In this document: positions 35,901 through 47,900 of the stretch, one piece after another
How the letters are laid out: every line of letters starts with the position of its first letter
Numbering within the stretch: the first letter of the stretch is position 1
Source of the DNA: Lepturacanthus savala
Lineage: Eukaryota; Chordata; Actinopteri; Scombriformes; Trichiuridae
Reading direction: 5' to 3'
Assembly: GCA_030544235.1 (NCBI GenBank)
Contig: CM060470.1
Span: forward strand, 11,557,356-11,621,355
Length of the DNA stretch: 64,000 bases
Translations under genes and position numbers: made by a program
Notes under the pieces: model-generated
The model's input: the letters and a program-made list of their open reading frames with translations, nothing else
What the model was told of the DNA's origin: nothing
Database searches by the model: none

Positions 35901-38900
35901 GTGTTATCTATAGTTTATAGACTCAAACAAAAATGTTCCTTTTGCCCAAACACATACCTAGAAGTAGTAAAATCAGAAAAACGGATCATTTCACAGTGGT
36001 CTCTTATTTTTTTTTTCAGAGCTGTGTAACCACATGACAGAATTAGCAAAGTGTTATAGCCTCTTATGTTCTTCAGTGATCAATACACACCCTCAAACCC
36101 TTTGCTCCTGAGCTACATCAATACAAATGCTTCCCCTGTATCTGTCTGTCTGTCTTTTTATGAACTCGGTTACTCTCGGTTCTTCCTCTGCCTGAGCTGT
36201 GCTGCATCATCCTCTCTGAATCTTAAGTCTCTCAGGCGGATGTGACTGCACGCTGCTTATAATTTTCACCCATTATTCTCTAAAATCTTTACAGGGGCAA
36301 CATCTGCATCCTCATAGCCTAGTGTTCCACATATCTCATCCCAATCCACAGGAATCCCCCCTGGGGAAAAAAAACCCTCCTCTTGCTGTTTCAGCAACCT
36401 GTTTTGCAGCCTTAGACATCGAGGTTGTCACAGTAGCTCCCTTGCGTTGCAGTCAGGCACTTGGCATCGTCGCGTGTGGCGGAGAATGCTGCAGACTCTC
36501 CTTAAGCAACTGGATTACATCATGAGCGGTGCAGCACCCGGTCCAGCCCTGCCCCGCCAGAGGTGACACCGACTCGTCCCCTCCCCGATGGAAGGAAGCC
36601 AACGGTGACTCGTCCTCCTCTGTTATTTGCCTTTTATCCGCTAGACTGGACCGAAATTCTCAGTCGTGGACCAACATACAAGGTCCTACCTTCCTGTATG
36701 AGCTGTCAGTCCTATAGCAATAGCAAAAAGCCACTGTGGAGGGCGAGCTGATGAAAGCCAGAACCTAACCGATCGCACTGCATCAACAACACGTTTTCTA
36801 AGAAACATGTTGGAGAAATATCATGCTATGTCCTGACTGGAATGGAGTCAACAAAGGGGCCGGCCTCCTTTCACATTATAGGATAGGTGGATTTAAAATG
36901 TGTGGGTTTTAGTGTGTTGCTTCACGGGCCAATGAGGTGATGCAATACAGTCCCAGAATGCCAAATCAACGAGTTTGAAGGCTTACCACATGTCAAAACA
37001 CTGCACAGGGGTTAGGGTTTTAGAATTGTGCTTTTAGGGGTGGTTCGGGAACCTTTTTGAGCATCCTGAAAAGTGGGACTGTCTTTTTTATAACACCCAG
37101 GCCTTCCTTATAATCAAAAAAGCAATTAAAACCTTAGCTTCTACGATAGAGAACCTTTAAATTAATAGGATCTCTTGTTCCAAATCACACCGGCTCCATT
37201 CAGCTGTATGTAGAAGATAAAGTGCACACAGTTTGTGTTCAATGTGACTATTTTGTACCGTGTGAAACGTCAGCAGTGGCGTTCATCATTTTGCAATGTG
37301 GCTGCTGCCCCTGTTGAAAGCATGAAGGGAAAACACTGCAATGTGATTATAGGCAGAGTAAGTAGGATTATCAATGTAACAACTTATGCAATAAACTTAT
37401 GTCTTTGTGCAGTGTGTGTGCATGTAGCCTTCAGCCAATAACAGCACAGAATGAGTTAGTCACAAACATAAGAATCGGAAAATAGTTATAAAAAGAATAC
37501 AATTAATAGGATTTAAAAAAGATTAGAGCATTAGCAAAGAAAAGAATTATATAAGATCAGAAGGTGATTAAAATGCAAAGTCAGGTTGAGCTCCACCAGT
37601 GTTGGGTGGAGTTATGCTGATGTGTAGGCGTGTGTGTATCTCTGCTTTATCTGTGCGGCGGAATTAAAAAGAAAACATAATTCCTCACTTTCACAGCATT
37701 TTTCTCACTTTCACTTCCTCGTGTGCCTGCGCGGAAAAAAACACCTGTGCTGTAAAGCACACGCCGATGCTTTTGCCGGTGTAGATAGCTGTGATTGCTC
37801 AAAATAGAAGTGCATGAGACGCTCTGGAGACGACTGAAAAAACACAGGCAACAACAACAAGCAGTTAGCGGGGGCCTGAGCCCCCCTCCCCCTGCTCATG
37901 GGTTACTCAGGCAGTTGGGATGGTCACGTTATGTTTAGAACAGATAATAAAATAATCTGTCGTTGTCCTAACTGTAAATGCAAAGTCACATATTTGCGGA
38001 TCGGTCGGTTTCACGCGCTTGAGTGACACCTACCTGCTCTAGGGTGCCTCATCCTGCTTTTAATGCACTCCCAACTCCTCTGAGAGGAGCGTGTGATGGA
38101 TGAGACGACAGCCCTGTAACTCTGCATATAACGCTCTCAGGAGGGCACTCATGAAATTCTAAGTAGCGTTTTTCGTCGAGTCAGTGGTCCTTTTGATCTG
38201 CTCCCATCCATGTCAGTTTCCATGTCGGCCCGCCCGGCGCTAACACCCGTATCATGTTATCGGCCGGCCTGTTTTGTTCTGCTGAGTCAGCAGAACCCCG
38301 GGCAGAAAGCCACTGAGAGGACGGTACCGTTATTGTGCTCTGTCATGGACCAGCGTGCACACTGTGAAGTGTGCTGCGTCACGGACGAGAGAATGTACCG
38401 CCGTACAATACAGAAATGTGCCAGCTGCCCTGATATTGCAGGGATTTGTGCTGTGAGGAAGCAGAGAGGCTTTTTTTGTATTCATTCAAACAAACAGAAT
38501 TTCAATTCTTACTTTCTTATAATAGAATTGTGTTGTCATAATCTAGCACTGGCATATCTATAGCTAGCTGTGCGACGAGTTCTGTTTGCTTTCATAGAAA
38601 TTTGAACCAAAAGGTGCGAAGGAATCTGGGTGTTTATGGAACTGTAATTCCTGCGTCCCAGATTTGCTGGACAAGGTCCTCTCTCTGGTGGCTCACCAGA
38701 GGCCTCAACACAAGGAGAAGTGGTAGAAAAGGGCGTGTGAAGTTATTTGGGGAGACGGAGGCGGTTGTGCGAGTGTGACCTCCTTTCTTTTTGAGATGCT
38801 CATGGTTAAACTCTGTCGTCTGACTGAGCTGGCCCCTTTCTCTGCTCTTATTCCCAGACAGCAAGTCGATTCTGTAGGATATTCTCTCTGTCTCTCTCTA

Positions 38901-41900
38901 TATATACAGATACCGTTGCCAGCTGTTTGCTGATGTTATCGCCTTGAAGATATATAGTATAAACATCGGCAATCTATTCATTTGCAGTTGTTATGTAACT
39001 ATTTCCCTTATCACTATTCTTCTCATTTTAAACAGTGTACGATAGTTGCTATGATTTCTTAAATGTGAGCAGTCAACACAGGTAGAGTATTTCCTCCAAG
39101 GGTTTACCCCCTGGCAACCATACACATGATTCCTGCAAGTCCACATTACTGTCACAGCACTCCCTTACAATAAATGCCGTCTTTGTTCCTGATTAGTTTG
39201 GATTTGTTTCTCAAATCTGAGACACTCAACACTTCCCCCCAGTTTCCTGTGAGATATATAAAGCAGGGTAACCTACATGATGATGAATTGATGTGGAATT
39301 CATCAGACACTTTTACAGCGCTGTATCAAGGATTTTGAGCAGCTGGTGGAGCTATGATACCAAACTAAAGTGATGCTTAGACTGATTGAAGTGCTTCGTA
39401 TAGGGACATTCACTGTTTTTCTAACTGGATGACTTCAAAGAATATAGCTGTTGAGTCATTATCACAGGATTAGATGTATGTTTGTTTTATAATTTCTACA
39501 CCTATCACACAAGACTGCAACTAGCTCTTATTCATGTTATTGATTGATCTGCTAATTATTTTCTCTGTTAGACGATGAGTCAGACATCCCCCGTTCTTAG
39601 ACCCTCCTTCTCAATTATACATAACTAATGAATGTGCAGAAAATCATGGAAAACAAATCAGCATCTGACTGGTAACCTGTTCTTCTGTAGCCTCTGTCTC
39701 ACTTCTCTGTGACCTTTACCAGTCCAGAACAAACCACCACCCTCCACTTCTGTGCTGTTGTGCGTAAGCAGCCTCGCTGTGACATCCTGAGTCAGCTCTA
39801 GTGTCTGGTTGTTGTTTTTGTCGTAGTAAGGTTAGTTTGCAGCCACTTTCATTAAGACAGCCTTCCGCCTGCAGAGTGATGTCCTCCTCTATCCGGTCTG
39901 ACGGGTGCCGTGGGCGGCGTCCGTGGCGTCCTCGGCCACAAACTTCGTGTTGCAGACTTAATTATTGCAATTTCAGTCCGAAAAGGCTACACACAGCGAA
40001 GGGAATTATGTCCCATTTGTGTATTTTATGCTCAGGTAACCTGTCGCAAAAGTGTTTATTTTATTGTCCTTGAATGTTTGAATGCCCTTGCTTTACTGCT
40101 GTTACGTGTTATGTAAATATGGATTAACAGCGGTCAGAGTGTCCTCACTAACCCAGGCTCTCGCCGCTCCCCACGCTCAACATCAATGATGCGTGTGTGT
40201 GTGCGCGTGCACAGATGAACTGCATTCGTATAAAACCTCCGTCAACTAACATATAAGTGCTGACCCGTCCTGTTGGGTTAGATTGTGGTCGTTTCACTCA
40301 ATAAGAGTTTTCCCCATATGCCGTCTTTTGTCTGTTTCCTCTCCAGCCGATTGGTCAGTTGATTTCCTCGTTTGCTGCTGCTGTTTATAGTCGTCTGCCC
40401 GTGGCGAACGGGGACTCATGAGCACTTCAGCTCACGTCACAGCCCATCCCGTGGTCTGGGTCTGATAGGCCACATCTCTACCTCTAGGACACTGTCGGAG
40501 TCGGCTACACCGCAGCAAAAATAAAGAGACACTTAAATGAGTGTTTTAGTTTCACTGAGATCCGAGCAGTTGGCTTCAGAAGTGGGCAAAAAAAAAAAAA
40601 TAAAAATGCTACAGCTAATGTAACTGGAAAATCGCTTCAGAGTTTTACAATTACGACTGGATAAAGCTTTGCTTATAAAGATCTGATGCATTTTAGCCAG
40701 TGCTAAAACTATATAAAATTGGTAGCTCGAGTAAACACATGCTGCATGAAGAGAAGTTTTGCCTTTTTCACATTCAAAGTCCCTGTTATTGTATCTATAC
40801 TTCCACTGCAGCTGTTGGAGGAAACGCAAAGAGGGAATTTGATGTTAAAACACTGTAAATGTGGCAGATTCCCTTTTGATATAATTAACTCAGACTGTGG
40901 AAGCCTCATAAAAAAATTGTGTATCCCATCACTTACATTGACAGCACTTTTGATAGACCTACAGGCCGAATTGGATAGAATAGTGTGTGGATTCAAAAAA
41001 AAAAAAAAAATCTAGGTTTGTGTAGTTGGGGCCTTAAAGAGTTGCATCCGTGTGACATTTCCCACCTGTGAATTGTCCCAGTAATGGGAACAATATGTGA
41101 AAGCGGCTCTACACATCTATCCTCCTCCTTCCCCTCTTGCCCCCAGCTCTCTTGTCTCTATTGCACTCCGCTTCCTTTCTCTTTTAAGTCCCCTTCCTGT
41201 CCTGTCTCTCCACCTCCTCTTGTGGGTTCTGCTTGTGCTCTTTCTGTTCAGAAACAGCCATTTGCTGGAGCAGAAGTATTTGTTTACTACTGTTATCAGA
41301 TGGAGCTAATGATAGGGCTGTGATTGCACATGCCGTGTGTGTGTGTCTGTGTGTATTGTACTGCGTGGACATGCATGCATGCATGTGCATGTTCTTTTAA
41401 ACCATTATGCAGTTTGAGCAGTTATGGATTCCCCCTTGCTGTGTTGTGTTCAGGCATCAGGGGAAATTTAGTTGGGGTCTATGCTTAACATATGCATTCA
41501 GGGTTTGGTATAGATTTTTTATTTGTAGGCCTGTTTTTTTGCTTGTTGATTCCTGTTTAGAGCTTAGACACATTTGGGTCAGTATACAGTAGAGCATATA
41601 GTGCGTGCGTATATGTACGTGTATAAACATATGTAATATACATGTGCGTGTATGTTAAATTATTATTGAAATTATATTTAATAGGCCATTAAGTATTCAA
41701 CATACTACAGCCACCCTCTGTTCCAGTCTATTTGTTAACACACAAAAATGTGCAGAGGCAATCCTCAATAGCAGATGTTACGTGTTTATGGGATAGTTTT
41801 ATTCATGGTAGACAAATTAAAGGAAGAAGAACCTGAACACAGGAACGGAGACACATGGGAGGACCCCATGTGGTCACCCAACAGTTTGATGAGCGTGAAA

Positions 41901-44900
41901 ATGATGTGGATTACACGCTACGGGGCTTCACAGTCAACAGCGGCGGGTTGGACCAGCTGTCCGTAAATTCAGACTTGGCCTGGTTGTAACTTAAAGAGTA
42001 ACTAAACCCAGCTTGAAAGCAATATGCAGGGGAATTTAGTAGTGTTGTTGATGGACTCAGGCCCAAGTTTTGACATTTTATTGCAAAGTATTTGACTTCT
42101 ACACATTTAGTTTTTAATATACCCAGATACTGCCCTCTGCAGGTTGAAACCCAGCTATTTTGATTGAATTCTGCTATTGGCTAATGGCTGGTTACCCACC
42201 AGTAAGCAACTGACCGCCATCGTTAGCTTGCTATTATCTGACCCCTTTAGATTGAAGTTACAACCATCACATTGGAGTAAATAACCAGTTGATTCAGTCA
42301 GCTTAGCATAATCATTTCCTTCCCACTGTAAATTAATCATTTGTGATTTATGATCAGCTAGTAACCTTATCAATCCTTCTCTAAGCTCCGCCCCGTTCGT
42401 GCTGTGCTTATCAGGCCTTCCGTAAATCACACAGCATTAACTTACACACACACACGATTTGATTCCTTACCTTTTCACTCTTGCCTTTTTGGTTTTGTAA
42501 TAGTTCTCTCCAAGCTCTTTAGTTTCGTAACTCTTCAACTCTGCAACCACAATGCTTCAGCATGTGTCCACAGGCATTCGCAGGCCAGGCCTTGCTGAGC
42601 TCTGTGATGTCGACAATAAACTGTCAACTGAACATATATGGGAGATTTTGTACTGCTATGCTAGACATTCCTCTCCACCACCACCACCACCACCGTCAAA
42701 CCGTCAAATGTGGGGAATATCTTTTGTCAGAATAGCGTACATCCCTCCAGTAGCTCTGTGGGCTTGTTTTAGAACCATGCCTTATGAAGACACATTGATT
42801 TCATGCTAATAAGGCTCAGAAATATATGAATATGTATATTTGAACTCGAACCAGAGAGGGAGAGCGCTGCATTAGTATCGGTAGCAGTATATGTCTGGAG
42901 GAGGATGCTCCCATTTCAGTGTTTACACTGCCGTAAGTCGAGCGTGAAGCGTCGTCTCTGGAGGAGGTGAAGTGGAACAGTGTGACGTGTATTTGTGTGT
43001 ATCTCTAGCTGCGTAAGGCGCGCTATATTCATCTCTGCATGTATCTGTGCTACTTGCTGCTGGGCCTTTTCCCCATAATGACTGTTTACCGTGCATTCCG
43101 CCGTCTCGCTGCCACCACGCCTGAGGTCCCCGGCTCCGCCGAGCGTGTGGTCACTGCTGAATAATGGCACCTCGGGAATAGGATAACGCCGTCGCTGCTG
43201 TTTCCTAAACGCTGGCAATGACATCATGATGACTCATCGCATTACCGTTAGCGGACCTCGGCGCATGCTAGGAATTGTTTGGATGTGCCCAGCCCAGCCA
43301 GAATAAGGCTGCGGTCGAACTGGGAAGCTCCCAGTGTGCATTTGTGGAATAGTACTACAGTAGTGCTGCTGCAGAGTTTTAACCACGCGGCAGCTCCTTT
43401 TTTACGTCATTGCATCATGTTCACTCGTTAACGGTACATATGTTTCGAATCACTTCACAGTTAACTTCATTGTTGCACCCAGTTTGTCATGGAGTGTTAA
43501 TTCGTTATGAAGGATAGTAATTAATCAGCCTCTCATCTACTGAATAAGCCATTGTACACAGGTAATCAGAAAGTTACATCAAAAAAGGGTATAGAATATA
43601 TTGGGTATGACCAAAAACTGATATCGCAGTATTTTTAGAGAATAATTACTGGCTTGGAATGACAAGAAGAGTATTAACACAGGTTTGAATGGTCCCACAA
43701 AATGCTGCTGTTCACAAACAAGTTCGTAGGCAGTCCCCTTAGCAACCACGTCTTTGATTGACGCTGAATTTTGGCTGAATATGCCGGGTTACTCAGCTCT
43801 ATAGGTAATTATGAAGTAGACACCTACATTTTGTTGTCCAGTGTTTAATTATGCCAAAGATAATGCAGGATAATTGACTTCAAGGAGTCAAGCAGTTGCT
43901 CAATGACCAACAGTAAGTGACTCTGGGCAACTGTGTTACTGAAGTAAGGCTGAATGATATAGAAAAAAATGTCTAATCATGATCATTCTTGTCAGATGTC
44001 GTGCTTCATATTACAATTTTGATCAAATTGATGATACCAAGATGATATTCTGACTAATAGTGGATTCATACACAGAAATGAGCTTTAATGGTTTTGTTTC
44101 TGCTCTCCGAATCGATCATCCTGTGTAGGGTGAACTAAGGAAGGGCTACAATTACTGTTTTTTACCGTAGTTTTTTTCTGATTTCACTACTTATAGGTAT
44201 TGTTCTTGGTTCAGGTGTTCACCTAATCAGTACCTATTTAAACAGAATGAGGTGTGCATGTGTTGGAATTCAACAGATGCTGGAATGGAATGGCTGGAAT
44301 ACATGTAGAGATGCTGATTCCAGAAAAACAATGCAGTGGTCTCTTATTTTTTTTTTCCCCAGAGCTGTAGTTGCAGCTCTAGTGTTCTGAAGGTGGCGTG
44401 CATTCACCGCTGTCATTCTGTCTCCCTGGACAGATGAATTATTCAAATACAGGCAATCAAAACATCCCATTTTATAGCGTATTTGCATGAATCAGTCAGA
44501 GTCACTGTTCACCGCTATGACAGAGACAAGGCTGGACAGTAGCCTGTGACTCACACACACACAACACAGGCAGACTATGAACTGCAGTGCAAATTAGCTT
44601 CCTAGCTTCCCTTCTTATTTACTATATTTCTTGGTAAACAAGAACCATTTGACGGGGAAAGGATGCTGAAGCTGTAGCGCAGTGAAAAGCTTCGAAACTT
44701 AGCTGAAACTTGGCCTGTACTGCAGTTTCGGTCCATAGTCCAGACAAAGCTTAGGTTCGTGCAAATGACAAATGACTGAGACATCAGAATCCAGTTAGCA
44801 CCGTGTAGCAGAAAGCAGCAGGAGAGGGAGGGAGAGGCCCAGGTTTGCTGCATAATAACAAGTCAGGCTGCAGAAAACTACAGCTTTTTGGTGTCCGTGT

Positions 44901-47900
44901 GTGATTAACTCATTTTGGTGGAGTTGTCTTACACAGTTTGTCCTGTGTAAATATCTAAAAAAGATTTGTTTGTCTCTTTGCGACTTAATTTGGGAAGCAG
45001 AGGCTTTTTTTTTTGTTTAATTCGGGATACTGCTGGAGCTTAGGGTGGCTGTGTGTGTGGCTCCACTCCCTGTGGAAGAGGACAGCATACCCAGCTGTTC
45101 TCTTGATTTAGAGGAAATCACTGCAAAGATGGCAACATGTTTCTGTGTGTGTGCGTGTGTGTGCGTGTGTGTGTGTGTGTGGGGGGGGTGCGTCCACCGG
45201 TAATGAGATGACTTGGTAGTGAGGGATGAGACAAGAGAGAAATCCTTGATTTAATTTAAAGGCTCCTCCACTCAACAGACAGATGGAAGAACGGGCCCTG
45301 GTCATGTTTTTTTTTCAGAAGTTCTCAGAGCAAACGGGTACAAACATGTGTTTTAGTGAACTGCGATCGATGTTCCAACCTACTGCACACATTTCTGGAA
45401 TATGAAATACTTGTGTTCCTAAATAATTCATCATTATCAGATCTGTTATTTTAGTCGTGATCAGCTTGTTTTCCGCTGGGTGATTTGCTGTGCACAAAAA
45501 AAAAAAAACAATGACCAGAAAGTTTTTTCTTCTTTTTCTTTGTTATTAACCTTCACGGTTAATATATCTACAGCATTTGCTGCAGGCAAAGGAAGAGACG
45601 GGAGCTGAAACAGCATACACTGTGAAGAGACTGTATAAGATAAATAGAAATGTTTTTAATAGCAAAAATATTTCAATAGAGCCCCAGAATATAAACATAG
45701 AGGCAGTAGTGTGCATATGTCTTCCTTTAATAATCCATATCTGCTGATTCAGAGAAACAACCTCTGCTGTAGCTGACTGAACTAGATCCGAGGGGGGGAG
45801 TAGAAATAAGAGCTGCATGTCGGGTAGGAGGATTTGGGGAATTGGGAAGGGATGATGTCCATGAGATTTGGGTCCAGAGCCTTGAGGGGGGGTTGTGTGT
45901 GTGTGTGTTTGTAGTTTGGGGGGTCCGGATGCTGATGACAATAAGAGCGAGTTAGCCATCTGTCTGCAAAGAGGAGGAGCCTGCGTGTCCTCGTGTGCCC
46001 TGGACCGGACTGCGTTGTTATTCTCCGTCTTTTCCAGCGTGGAGCTCAAACTCGGCAGCGCTCAAACACAGGGTGCAGCTGTTGCCATGGTCCCTTTGTG
46101 ATTCAGCTTCCTGAGCTCAGAGAGGGATACGTGTTTACCTCGAGCCTGTCGCGTCGAGAAAGGTTAGAAGGACCTCCCGCGTCGACCCCCCCTCCACCCC
46201 CCCCTTTCCCCGAGAAGAAGCCGAACCTAGAGTTTAGGACGGCATTTCAAACTGACAAGTATAGTTTATTCCGAGATTTACACCATTGTTGAACTCAGCT
46301 GATCCCTCTTTGAGCTCTCATCGAGTCTTTGTTTGGGCCCTGTCATCAGTCTAATTACTGTAATTCCCTCCAGTCAGAGAACAAAGAGAATGATCAGAGG
46401 ATTAAGGCCCGTAGACCCCGGGCCTTTCTGCCTGCCGGGACACACACTACCTGCTCCTCTAATGGGAGAAAGGCGTTTTGAAAAAGAGAGTAGCGTCTGA
46501 ACTACTGTTTGACTTGTTTGATTTAGATTTTTTATGCAACCGGCCTTTTGTGATTATAAGACGCTCCAGCAAATTAAAAAGGAAACAGCATCAGCAACAT
46601 GCGCCGACGGTAGTAAGTCCAGCTTGTGTTGCATTAGTGATAAGCAATATGACGACGTCTGCTTGCCGCTAGTGTCTTGTGTGCAAATATAATTGCTGAT
46701 TTAGGTCCAAGTTTCAAATTTCAGTGTTTTTTTGGGGGGGGCGGGGCACGAAAAAGAAGAAAAACTGGACCAACACTGCAACATTTCTATCCCCAGTTGT
46801 CCTGATTATGCTGCCTATATTCTCATCAACGGGCTCTAATTATTTTCCCCCTCGGGAGCAGCTGAGTCACATGTGACACCTAGTGGTAAATTCCATTATG
46901 TCGGGTCCAATTTGGCTCAATATCAAATCTTAAAAGTGGGGAGAGAAAGAGAGAGAGAGTGAGAGAGATTCGTTTTTTTTCGTTCACAGCCTTCATCACT
47001 GATGAATGTTGGATGCAGACGAATGCTGTAGAAACTTTAATAAATAGGACTCGTTCTCCCCCCTGCCCCTCGCAGTAAATCAACGAGATACACGCTTCTG
47101 TCATTTCCATCATCTCGAATGTATTAAATTGAGTGATTTCTGTTGCCTGTTTTTCTTAGTCTGACATGCGCGAGCGTTGAATGACGGGACGTTAAGTAGC
47201 TGATCCAACACGAGAAGATCCATCTCTTCGATGCCTTTTAGGATCAAGCTTTGTCGGTTGTTTCCTCGTTTATTAAACCGGCTTTGAACATAAGAGGTGG
47301 TGACTGAATTCCATTTGCAGCAATGTTACAGAAGGCAAAACAAGACATTTATTTCCCTCCCTGCATGTTTTACATCACACTGTTGCAGCCTTCATGTTAA
47401 TCTGACATCATCCAGCGTGACATGAGGTAGAAAAATATATTTACCACGCTGCAAATAAATGCTCAGTACTGTACACATAGTGTTGCTGTGTCATTTTAGT
47501 GCAAATCCCTTGTATAGCTGCGATCCAGCCCAACATTAAGTCACATTTTATGCCTGTTATTTAATCCAGCGGTTCTCAAAGCAGTGTCCGGGGACCCCCA
47601 GGGGTCCTTGGGAGGGTACCCCTTATTATTCCTTTCATAACTACATAATAACAGAATGTAGGAGCCTTGAAACTGCCAGAATTAAAATAACTAAATTACT
47701 TTAATTTAATTTCCCATATAAGATGTCCCTTTGCACATGCAAAACTTTCATTTTTTAATTTATTAATGCAAAAGGGAAATGCATGCAGAGATAAATAGAT
47801 TTGGTGCAAAGATAAATTTAATTAATTAATTGGAAAATAAAAAAAAAACACTTACTGGCATATTCAATCACCAAGTCAATCATATTTTTTATCATGGCGT

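Noticed and set aside
45546..46049. 167-codon minus-strand open frame in clasp1 intron 2
   Set aside because: No family resemblance, composed partly of CA-repeat translation, and no supporting splice sites or promoter.
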